Shown here in pieces: positions 57,703 through 64,000 of a DNA stretch of 64,000 bases. How positions within the stretch are numbered: the first letter of the stretch is position 1; every line of letters starts with the position of its first letter. Source of the stretch: Burkholderiaceae bacterium (GTDB taxonomy: Bacteria; Pseudomonadota; Gammaproteobacteria; Burkholderiales; Burkholderiaceae_C); the NCBI GenBank assembly GCA_024235895.1, contig JACKLM010000003.1, forward strand, positions 620,001 through 684,000. Reading direction: 5' to 3'. A model generated the notes under the pieces. The model was not told where the DNA came from. It ran no database searches and saw only the letters and a list, made by a program, of their open reading frames with translations. The translations under genes were made by a program, and so were the position numbers.

Positions 57703-57705
57703 CCA

Positions 57706-58617
57706 ATGGCGCCGCCGCTGTTCCTGCTTGCGCCGCCGAGGTCCTACACTTCGCTGGTCAACGCCATGCTGGGCCAGCACCCGCAGATGTACGGTCTGCC
57801 GGAGTTGTGCCTGTTCAACGTCGACACGCTGGTCGAGCTGTGGCAGGGGAGCACCGGCGAGATCGCGGAGAACGTGGCGATGGTTCGCCATGGCCTGATG
57901 CGCGCGGTGGCCGAGGTCTGGGGTGGTGAGCAACGCACCAACACGGTCAACATGGCCTTCGCCTGGGCATCCGCGCGCGAGCATCTGTCCACCGCCGAGG
58001 TCTACCAGGAGATCGTCGACCGTATCCACCCGCTGGTCGCGGTCGAGAAGAGTCCGTCCTACACGATGTCGGTGCGGCGCATGCAGGCGATGCACCGCGC
58101 ATTTCCCGATGCGCGCTTCCTGCACCTGGTGCGCCATCCGGTGGCGCAGTGCAAGTCGCTGATGGCGATCAACGACGGTGCCTTCTGCCTCAAGATCGAG
58201 GCCTTCGAGCTCGGCGACGACTACGCGATGATCGAGCCGCAGATCGCCTGGCACGATATCAACGCCAACATCCTGGACTTTCTGCGCGAGGTGCCGCCCG
58301 AGCGTCAGCTGCGCATGCGGGGCGAGGACATCATGGCCGCGCCGCAGGCGAAGCTGGCGGAGATCGCGCGCTGGGCCGGCTTGCGAGACGATCCGCAGGC
58401 GATCGACGAGATGATGCACCCGGAGCGCTCGCCCTACGCGTGCTTCGGACCCGTCAATGCACTGTTCGGCAACGACCCGAACTTCCTCGCCGGGCCGACC
58501 TTTCGCCCGCATACGCCCAAGGTCCCGCCGCTGGCGCAGCCGGTACCGTGGCGCACCGACGGCCGGGGGCTGTATCCGGAGGTCATCGCGCTGGCGCAGG
58601 AGTTCGGCTATGACTGA
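57706..58617 (+). CDS. Sulfotransferase family protein
   Basis: This 303-residue protein has PAPS-dependent sulfotransferase features. The 5'-phosphosulfate loop is 'LLAPPRSYTSLVNAMLGQHP' (residues 7-26), the 3'-phosphate motif is 'RFLHLVRHPVAQCKSLM' (near residue 135), and 'EKSPSYTMSVRRMQAMHRAF' precedes it. Relatives transfer sulfate to small molecules, carbohydrates, or to polyketide and nonribosomal peptide intermediates. It starts three bases after the phosphatase-like gene and overlaps the next start by eight bases. The acceptor is unknown. The carrier-protein gene at the end of the window makes a carrier-bound or small-molecule acceptor possible. Confidence 0.85.
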   Translation: MAPPLFLLAPPRSYTSLVNAMLGQHPQMYGLPELCLFNVDTLVELWQGSTGEIAENVAMVRHGLMRAVAEVWGGEQRTNTVNMAFAWASAREHLSTAEVYQEIVDRIHPLVAVEKSPSYTMSVRRMQAMHRAFPDARFLHLVRHPVAQCKSLMAINDGAFCLKIEAFELGDDYAMIEPQIAWHDINANILDFLREVPPERQLRMRGEDIMAAPQAKLAEIARWAGLRDDPQAIDEMMHPERSPYACFGPVNALFGNDPNFLAGPTFRPHTPKVPPLAQPVPWRTDGRGLYPEVIALAQEFGYD

Positions 58618-59011
58618 GGCGCCCGAACGCAAGCGGCTGTCGCCCGCAGCCACGAACCCCGAGACGGGTCGACCCGACGCGGCGACGCTCAACGAGCGAC
58701 AGCAGGCGCTGCGGCGCGCGATGATCGATGCTTTCAAGGCGAAGAAGGCACGTCGCTGGATCGAGCGCAACGTCAACCACATCAACATCAATCGCGATCT
58801 CGCCGAGGGCATCAAGTTCCTCTTCGACGAGCACGGGCGGCCGCCGGAGAACATGCCGCTGGAGGATGTCGTCGAGGAGCGGCGCAGGATCGAGTACCAG
58901 ATCCGCTGGTTCGAGGCCATCCTGCTCGAGCTGAACAACCGGCTCGGGCGCGTGCGCGAGATCGAAGACTACGCGCTCGAGATGCTGGCAAGCTCGGAGC
59001 AGGTCGGATGA
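58610..59011 (+). CDS. Hypothetical 133-aa operon protein
   Basis: This 133-residue soluble protein overlaps the sulfotransferase stop by eight bases and the channel gene by four. The N-terminus is Pro/Thr/Asn-rich, then it becomes helical and charged: 'ERQQALRRAMIDAFKAKKAR', 'NHININRDLAEGIKFLFDEH', 'EERRRIEYQIRWFEAILLEL', with a likely coiled coil near 85-125. There is no domain I can name. The tight overlaps make it part of the locus function, perhaps an assembly or adaptor protein. Nothing else is certain. Confidence 0.72.
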   Translation: MTEAPERKRLSPAATNPETGRPDAATLNERQQALRRAMIDAFKAKKARRWIERNVNHININRDLAEGIKFLFDEHGRPPENMPLEDVVEERRRIEYQIRWFEAILLELNNRLGRVREIEDYALEMLASSEQVG

Positions 59012-60486
59012 ACCGGTTCGGATGGCGATCGGGCGTCGCGCTCGCTGCACTGCTGGTCGCGGCTTGCAGCACGGGCCCCGACTACCGTCGCCCCGAGGTA
59101 CCACTTCCCGCCCGCTGGCAGGCCCCGCAGACGGATACCGCGCCAGGTCTCGTCGACGGCGCGTGGTGGGCGGGCTTCGGCGACCCGATGCTCGAGCGTC
59201 TGGTGGACGAGGCGATCGAGTCGAACAAGAACCTTCGTCTTGCCGCGCAGCGCGTCCAGCAGTACGAGGCGAGGCTGCGAGGCAGCGAGGCTGCACGCTA
59301 TCCCAGTGTGGGTTACGGAGCTGCCCCCTCGCGCGAACGGCGCAGCGAGGAGCGTCCCAACGGCTTACGCCCTGGCCGCGGCCCGACGCTGTCGAACTTC
59401 GAGCTCGGGGGCACCGTCAGCTGGGAACTCGACCTCTGGGGTCGTGTACGCCGGTCGAACGAGGCGGCATTGGCCGATCTGCTCGGTACGCAGGAGGCCC
59501 GTCGTGGCGTCATGCTGACCGTGGTTGCCGACGTGGTGAGTGGGTACCTGCAGTTGCTCGAGCTCGATCGCCGGCTCGTGCTCGCTCGCGACAAGCTGGC
59601 GCTTCGGCGTCAGGCGCTTGCGCTGGTCGACGAGCGGCGCAAGGGCGGATCGTCGACGCGGCTGGAGGTCGAGCGCCTGCGGGCACTGGCCGAGGAACAG
59701 GCGGCGGAACTGCCTGCCATCGAGCGCGAGATCGCGAGCGCCGAGCTTGCCTTGTGCGCGTTGCTCGGCCGTGCTCCTGGGCCCATCGAGCGCGGTGCGC
59801 TCGACGTGCTGACGCTACCCGGAATGCCCGACGGCGTTCCCGCGGATGTGTTGACACGTCGTCCCGACATCGCCGCGGCCGAGCAGGCCCTGGTGTCGGC
59901 GAACGCGCGTATCGGCGTTGCGCGGAGTGCCTACTTCCCGTCGCTGTCGCTGAGCGCGGCGATCGGGCTTGCCTCCGACGACCTTCGCTGGTTGTTTGCC
60001 GAGACGGCACGCACGGGGAGTCTTGCCGCGGCGCTGGCGGGGACGCTGTTCGACGGTGGCCGAACCGAGGCCGAGGTTCGCGAGGCACAGGCGTTGCGTG
60101 CGCAGGCCGAGACGACTTTTCTCGAGGTTGTGCAGACCGCATTGCTGGAGGTCGAGGATGCGCTGTCCGCGCGCGTGCGCGCCGACCAGAGGTCGGTGGC
60201 CATCGACCGCCGCGTGAAGGCGCTGGAGCAGCTGCAGGCGTTGACCGACGCGCGCGTAACCGGCGGACAGTCCGGTCGACTCGATCTTTACGCGGCAGAG
60301 CTCGACCTCGCCGATGCTCGGGCGCAACAGGCCGAGGGACGGCGCGACCGCATGTTGGCGCTGGTTGCCATCTACAAGGCGATGGGCGGAGGCTGGATGT
60401 CGGAACAGGAAAGTCATCGCGGCGTCGGGCCGGCCACAGGGCAGGCGCACGTGGTTGCGACCCCGGCCGCCGAGAGTGTGAGATAG
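59008..60486 (+). CDS. TolC/NodT-type outer-membrane efflux lipoprotein
   Basis: This 492-residue outer-membrane channel of the NodT group has a signal peptide with lipobox 'LLVAACS' (Cys near residue 20) and then 'TGPDYRRPEVPLPARW' and 'WWAGFGDPMLERLVDEAIES'. Two TolC repeat blocks follow ('GGTVSWELDLWGRVRRSNEA', 'ALLEVEDALSARVRADQRSV'). Such channels pair with an HlyD-type adaptor, encoded nine bases downstream. The last 30 residues are a His/Ala-rich tail without family match. The ATG at 59008 overlaps the preceding stop (ATGA). Confidence 0.9.
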   Translation: MNRFGWRSGVALAALLVAACSTGPDYRRPEVPLPARWQAPQTDTAPGLVDGAWWAGFGDPMLERLVDEAIESNKNLRLAAQRVQQYEARLRGSEAARYPSVGYGAAPSRERRSEERPNGLRPGRGPTLSNFELGGTVSWELDLWGRVRRSNEAALADLLGTQEARRGVMLTVVADVVSGYLQLLELDRRLVLARDKLALRRQALALVDERRKGGSSTRLEVERLRALAEEQAAELPAIEREIASAELALCALLGRAPGPIERGALDVLTLPGMPDGVPADVLTRRPDIAAAEQALVSANARIGVARSAYFPSLSLSAAIGLASDDLRWLFAETARTGSLAAALAGTLFDGGRTEAEVREAQALRAQAETTFLEVVQTALLEVEDALSARVRADQRSVAIDRRVKALEQLQALTDARVTGGQSGRLDLYAAELDLADARAQQAEGRRDRMLALVAIYKAMGGGWMSEQESHRGVGPATGQAHVVATPAAESVR

Positions 60487-60495
60487 GGCCGCCAG

Positions 60496-62940
60496 ATGAG
60501 CGAAGCGACCAAGAAGATCGTCCTGCCAGGCTATCTGGTCAGACGCCTGGAGGCCTTCCGGATCGTCAGGGGCGAGGAGACGAGCTATCTGCTGCGCGAC
60601 AAGGTCAAGGGCAAGACCTACGACTTCGACGCTTGGCAGTTCTTCCTGCTCGAGAGCCTGCCGGGTCTGGACCGGTTCGATCGGATCCAGGCCGCCTTCC
60701 GCGACCGCTTCGACCGTGAGCTGACCCGAGGCGAGTTCGACGAGTTCCTCGCCTCGGTCGTCGACCGCAAGCTCTTCGTCGACGAGGCCGGCGAGCATCC
60801 GCTGATCAGCCGCTTCATGCGGCCGGCCTATGCGGTCCAGGATGGCAAGGCGGTCCCGAAGCCGGCAATCCAGGCCGCGATCCAGGCCGCCGATCCGGCA
60901 GCAGTGCCGGGTGCTGCCGCGGGATCGCCCGCACAGGCGGTGGACGCCGAGCTGCCGCCAGGTGTGCAGGATGCGCTAGGCCTGGACCTGCGGACCACGC
61001 GCCGCATGTTCGGGCTGTTCGATCCGCGCCCGATGCTGCGGCTGCTGCTGCCGTTGGTGCGCCCGCTTCAGCACGCCGTCTATGCGGTGCCTGTGCTGCT
61101 GCTGGCGGCGCTCGGGTTGCTGTGGAACCACTTCGGCCTCGTGCAGGAGGACCTGCAGCGGCTGCATCTGGACACGACGCTTGTCCAGTACCTCGTGTTC
61201 GTCTTTCTGACGGTGCGCCTGTGCACGACACTGGCCAGCGGCCTCATCGCGCAGCACTACCAGCTCGCGGTCGAAAAGGTCGGCCTGTCTCTGGCATTCG
61301 GATTCATACCACGCTGGACGCTGAAGATCGATGGCGCCGAACGACTGACGCGCGCGCAGACCATGTGGCTGCACGGGGGTAACCTGCTGGTGCGATTGAC
61401 ACTGTTCGCGCTCGGTGTGCTGGTGTGGTTCAACGCCCGTGACAGCCAATACAGCCTGTCGCAATTCGGCATGCTGCTCGCACTCGGTGCGCTCGCGGGG
61501 CTGGTGCTGGAGTCGGGCAACCCGCTCGTCAAGTCGCACGCCTACTACCTGCTGTCGGCGTTCCTTAACGAGGCCCACCTGCGCGGCAAGGCCTACGCAG
61601 CGCTGATGAACCTGTTCAAGGGCGGCATCTACCGGGCCTCCGACAGCAAGCTGCTGGCGATCTACGCGCTGCTGACGTCGACCTACATCGTGGTGGTGAT
61701 CCTGCTGCTGGCGCGTATGGTGGCCCGATTCGTCTTCGGCGAGTTGGAGATCGGCGGCTCGGCGGTACTCATTGTCGGCGGGCTGGTCGGCTACGCGCTG
61801 TGGCGCAACTACCTTTCGTTGCGCAAGTTCGCCGACACCTACGCGCGCCAGCAGCAGTTCGACCGCTGGCGCAGCAGGATGGCGCCGCTGGAACCAGGAG
61901 CCGGCGAGGTCGAGCGCAAGCAGCGCTCGTACTGGTCCACGGCGGTACTGGTGGCGCTGCTGGTGGTGCTGTTCCTGCCGTACCGTTACGAGCCCGGCGG
62001 CAACGTGATGATCCACCCGGCGCGCCGGCAGGTGATCACGATCGACGAGGCTGGACTGGTCAGCGAAGTGCTCTTCCGCGGAGGTGAGCAAGTCGAGGCG
62101 GGGACCGTAATCGGTCGCGTCGTCAACGACGACTTCACGGCCCAGATCGCGGTGCTGGGAGCGCGAATCGAAGAGCAGACAGCGGTGGTGAGGAACCTCA
62201 AGTCGCTGCCGAAGGCCGAGGAGGTGCGGCTCGCCGAGCAACGGGTCGCGCTGGAGCGCACGCGCGAGAAGTTCAGTGCAGAGCGGCTGGCGCGGTTGAC
62301 GCCGCTGCTCGAAATCGAGGCGATCTCGCGCGAGGAGTACGAGGCGGCGCTCAAGGAGAGCATGGCCGACCGCGAGCAGGTGCTGCAGCGCGAGGCGGAG
62401 CTGGCTCTTGTCAAGGCGCCGGTGACGCCGTCGGAGATCGCGGCGGCCGAGGCCAGGCTCGCCAGCCTGATCGAGGAGCGCGCGGCCTACGAGGGCCGGA
62501 TCCGGCGCGCCGAGCTTCGCATGCCGTTCGACGGCAAGCTGCTGACGCTGAACCTGCAGAACAAGGTCGGCAGCTTCCTGCAGAAGGGCGACGTGTTCGC
62601 GAACGTCGAGGACAGCGGCAGCGTGACGGCCGAGATCGAGATCCAGGAAGGCGACATCGCCTATGTGCAGGTCGGCGACGAGGTGCGCGTCCGCCCGGTC
62701 TCGTTTGCGACCGACCGCGAGTTCAGCGGCAAGGTCGCGCTGATCGACCACAACGTCACGCCCAAGTCCACCGGCAACGTGATCAAGGTCCAGGCGACGA
62801 TCGACAATGACGAAGGGTTGTTGCGTACCGGGATGGCCGGTCGGGCCAAGGTGCTGGGCTCGTCGATGCCGGTCTGGCAGGCGTTCTCCCGTGCCATCGT
62901 GCGTTTCGTGAAGGTCCAGGTCTGGTCGTGGATCCCCTGA
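60496..62940 (+). CDS. PqqD-like / inactive M50-like / HlyD fusion export protein
   Basis: This 814-residue fusion has three parts. Residues 1-~100 look like a PqqD-type winged helix ('YLLRDKVKGKTYDFDAWQFF', 'LTRGEFDEFLASVVDRKLFV'), the fold used as a peptide-recognition element in RiPP systems. Residues ~185-460 are a multi-span domain aligned to M50 site-2 proteases. The HExxH position reads 'SGLIAQHYQLAVEKVG' (~248-262), and the second site, usually 'NPLLRFDGYYLL', reads 'NPLVKSHAYYLL' (~342). The metal ligands are thus lost. Residues ~478-800 form an HlyD adaptor: one span, lipoyl-like part, helical hairpin, beta-barrel. It links inner membrane to the TolC-like channel. No ABC or RND partner is present here. 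Confidence 0.8.
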   Translation: MSEATKKIVLPGYLVRRLEAFRIVRGEETSYLLRDKVKGKTYDFDAWQFFLLESLPGLDRFDRIQAAFRDRFDRELTRGEFDEFLASVVDRKLFVDEAGEHPLISRFMRPAYAVQDGKAVPKPAIQAAIQAADPAAVPGAAAGSPAQAVDAELPPGVQDALGLDLRTTRRMFGLFDPRPMLRLLLPLVRPLQHAVYAVPVLLLAALGLLWNHFGLVQEDLQRLHLDTTLVQYLVFVFLTVRLCTTLASGLIAQHYQLAVEKVGLSLAFGFIPRWTLKIDGAERLTRAQTMWLHGGNLLVRLTLFALGVLVWFNARDSQYSLSQFGMLLALGALAGLVLESGNPLVKSHAYYLLSAFLNEAHLRGKAYAALMNLFKGGIYRASDSKLLAIYALLTSTYIVVVILLLARMVARFVFGELEIGGSAVLIVGGLVGYALWRNYLSLRKFADTYARQQQFDRWRSRMAPLEPGAGEVERKQRSYWSTAVLVALLVVLFLPYRYEPGGNVMIHPARRQVITIDEAGLVSEVLFRGGEQVEAGTVIGRVVNDDFTAQIAVLGARIEEQTAVVRNLKSLPKAEEVRLAEQRVALERTREKFSAERLARLTPLLEIEAISREEYEAALKESMADREQVLQREAELALVKAPVTPSEIAAAEARLASLIEERAAYEGRIRRAELRMPFDGKLLTLNLQNKVGSFLQKGDVFANVEDSGSVTAEIEIQEGDIAYVQVGDEVRVRPVSFATDREFSGKVALIDHNVTPKSTGNVIKVQATIDNDEGLLRTGMAGRAKVLGSSMPVWQAFSRAIVRFVKVQVWSWIP

Positions 62941-62963
62941 CTGGCCATAGCCGGGGAGTACGT

Positions 62964-63866
62964 ATGTCCGCCGACGTCGACACCACCTACGCCCGCTTCG
63001 CTGCCGACCAAGCATACCGGGAGGCGAACGACGCGTTCGTCCGACGGCTGCCGATCGAATCGTGCGTGCGTATTCTCGACCTGTGCTGCGGTACCGGTGC
63101 CGTCGGCCAGATCATGATGGCGCGTGCGACGCAGGCCAGCTACGTCGGTATCGACCTCGACCCGATCCAGATCGACTTGGCCGAGCGTAACTTCGCTGGC
63201 CTGGGTTACGCGGTGCACCGCATCGCGACACCGGAGGTCGCCTTGCCGCTGCCGCCTGGACGCAGGGTCGGGCTGATCGTCGGGTCGGCCACCGATCTGG
63301 GATTCCCACCGGCTAGTTTCGATGCCGTCAATATCTCCAACGCGATCCACCTGATCGCCGACAAGGCGGGGTTGCTGGCCGCGGTCGCGCGCGTGCTCCA
63401 GCCCGGCGGCATCTACAGCTTCAGCTCGGGGTTCTATGCCGGATGCTGGCCGCCGGTGACCCAGCGCGTCTATTACGAGTGGCTGAAGGAGGCCACGGCG
63501 TGGATCGCGCGCGAGAGCGCCGAGCGCGTCGCGCGCGGCGAGCCGCCGATCCGACGCCAGCGCGGCAGGTCGCAGATGTCGCCGGTCGCATACGGCAACC
63601 GCTGGCTCGACCCCGGCGAGTGGCGCGCACTGCTCGCCGAGCACGGCTTCGAGGTTCGAGAGCTGGCCGAGCGTCCGGTGGTCTTCGACCGCGACTCGCT
63701 GGCCAAGGTCGGCTCGTACTCCGGGTTGGCCGAAGCGCAACTGGCCGGTTACCCGACCGAGATCGCCGCGCAGGCGCTGGATGCGACTGCCGGACTGGCA
63801 CTGCGATCGGCTGGCGTCGATGCCGTACAGCACAACTGGATCGAAGTCGTTGCCGCCAGGCGCTGA
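62964..63866 (+). CDS. Class I SAM-dependent methyltransferase
   Basis: This 300-residue methyltransferase has the SAM motif 'ILDLCCGTGAVGQIMMARAT' (near residue 38), the acidic loop 'YVGIDLDPIQIDLAERNF', 'FDAVNISNAIHLIADKAGLL' and 'VLQPGGIYSFSSGFY'. The C-terminal half ('YYEWLKEATAWIARESAERV') is outside the usual core and may bind the substrate. The ATG at 62964 has GGGGAG at the right distance. It is 23 bases after the export fusion gene and three before the carrier-protein gene, so it belongs to the operon. The methyl acceptor is unknown. Confidence 0.85.
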   Translation: MSADVDTTYARFAADQAYREANDAFVRRLPIESCVRILDLCCGTGAVGQIMMARATQASYVGIDLDPIQIDLAERNFAGLGYAVHRIATPEVALPLPPGRRVGLIVGSATDLGFPPASFDAVNISNAIHLIADKAGLLAAVARVLQPGGIYSFSSGFYAGCWPPVTQRVYYEWLKEATAWIARESAERVARGEPPIRRQRGRSQMSPVAYGNRWLDPGEWRALLAEHGFEVRELAERPVVFDRDSLAKVGSYSGLAEAQLAGYPTEIAAQALDATAGLALRSAGVDAVQHNWIEVVAARR

Positions 63867-63869
63867 CGC

Positions 63870-64000
63870 ATGAACGTTCCCCCGGAGCCCCCGATGTCCG
63901 ACACCCCCAATCCGCCGAACCGTGCACAGATCGAGGCCGATCTGTGCGCCATCCTGACCGACATGACCGCCGACTGGGACCTCGAGCACGACCAGCCGAT
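63870..64000 (+). CDS. Acyl-carrier-type protein, 3'-truncated by window edge
   Basis: Only ~44 residues are visible. From ATG 63870 (or ATG 63894 in frame, which starts 'MSDTPNPPNRAQIE') the sequence runs into 'ADLCAILTDMTADWDLEHDQ'. This is the helix-1 to loop pattern of acyl/peptidyl carrier proteins with a 'DMTADWDL' segment. The phosphopantetheine Ser lies beyond the window, so the call rests on the N-terminal part only. A carrier protein fits a biosynthetic operon with methyl- and sulfotransferase. Confidence 0.6.
   Translation, partial: MNVPPEPPMSDTPNPPNRAQIEADLCAILTDMTADWDLEHDQP

Overview
The window is very GC-rich, densely coded DNA from a Gram-negative bacterium. The gene set points to a betaproteobacterium of the order Burkholderiales, probably near Rubrivivax, Leptothrix or Methylibium; this placement is inference. 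The evidence is the lptG/lptF block divergent from pepA-holC, the cbiX-cysB overlap, a RelA-type synthetase with a degenerate HD domain, a poly-3-hydroxybutyrate-linked 3-hydroxybutyrate dehydrogenase, a FimV-like protein and tRNA genes with encoded CCA. No phage, insertion sequence with transposase, or CRISPR array is visible.

0-5.7 kb: a cation P-type ATPase (5' end outside the window), a second P-type-ATPase-like gene that has lost the phosphorylated Asp and whose reading frame is broken, a small membrane protein and a small orphan gene preceded by a 29-bp palindrome. 5.7-10 kb: two divergent glycolipid-type glycosyltransferases, tRNA-Arg and a YfcG-like glutathione transferase. 10-14.2 kb: a four-gene fatty-acid operon (enoyl-CoA hydratase, Crp/Fnr regulator, kinase-like protein, ACAD11-type dehydrogenase) that resembles the 4-hydroxyacyl-CoA kinase/dehydrogenase pair. 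14.4-23.3 kb: FimV-like protein, YbdL-type aminotransferase, cysB-cbiX-lptG-lptF, pepA, holC. 23.3-28.7 kb: glycogen genes glgP divergent from glgC-glgA. 28.7-36.7 kb: tRNA-Ser with a partial 5' duplicate, apaH, a CNNM-type transporter, SapC, a second M17 peptidase, a PaaK-like ligase and paaG, and a periplasmic thioredoxin-fold protein. 36.7-37.1 kb: a non-coding block with two long inverted repeats. 37.1-42.2 kb: short MgtE, bdhA, a hydrolase and relA. 42.2-47.4 kb: tRNA-Val with a clear terminator, a three-gene SPFH / zinc-ribbon / small membrane protein set, trkH and a thioesterase. 47.4-54.3 kb: decayed higB with intact higA, tRNA-Ser, an OYE-family reductase, a paraslipin-NfeD pair, an arginine/lysine/ornithine decarboxylase and cysQ.

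54.4 kb to the end: a single-strand, tightly overlapping operon that I regard as the most interesting part. In order it encodes a lipoprotein of six ~125-residue repeats, a 48-codon overlapping small ORF, a cytosolic alkaline-phosphatase-superfamily enzyme, a sulfotransferase, a 133-residue unknown, a TolC/NodT outer-membrane channel, a fusion protein (PqqD-like winged helix, inactive M50-like membrane domain, HlyD adaptor), a SAM methyltransferase and the start of an acyl-carrier-type protein. The combination reads as a biosynthesis-plus-export locus for a carrier-bound, possibly sulfated product. No ATPase or RND pump for it is seen, and the locus runs past the window edge.
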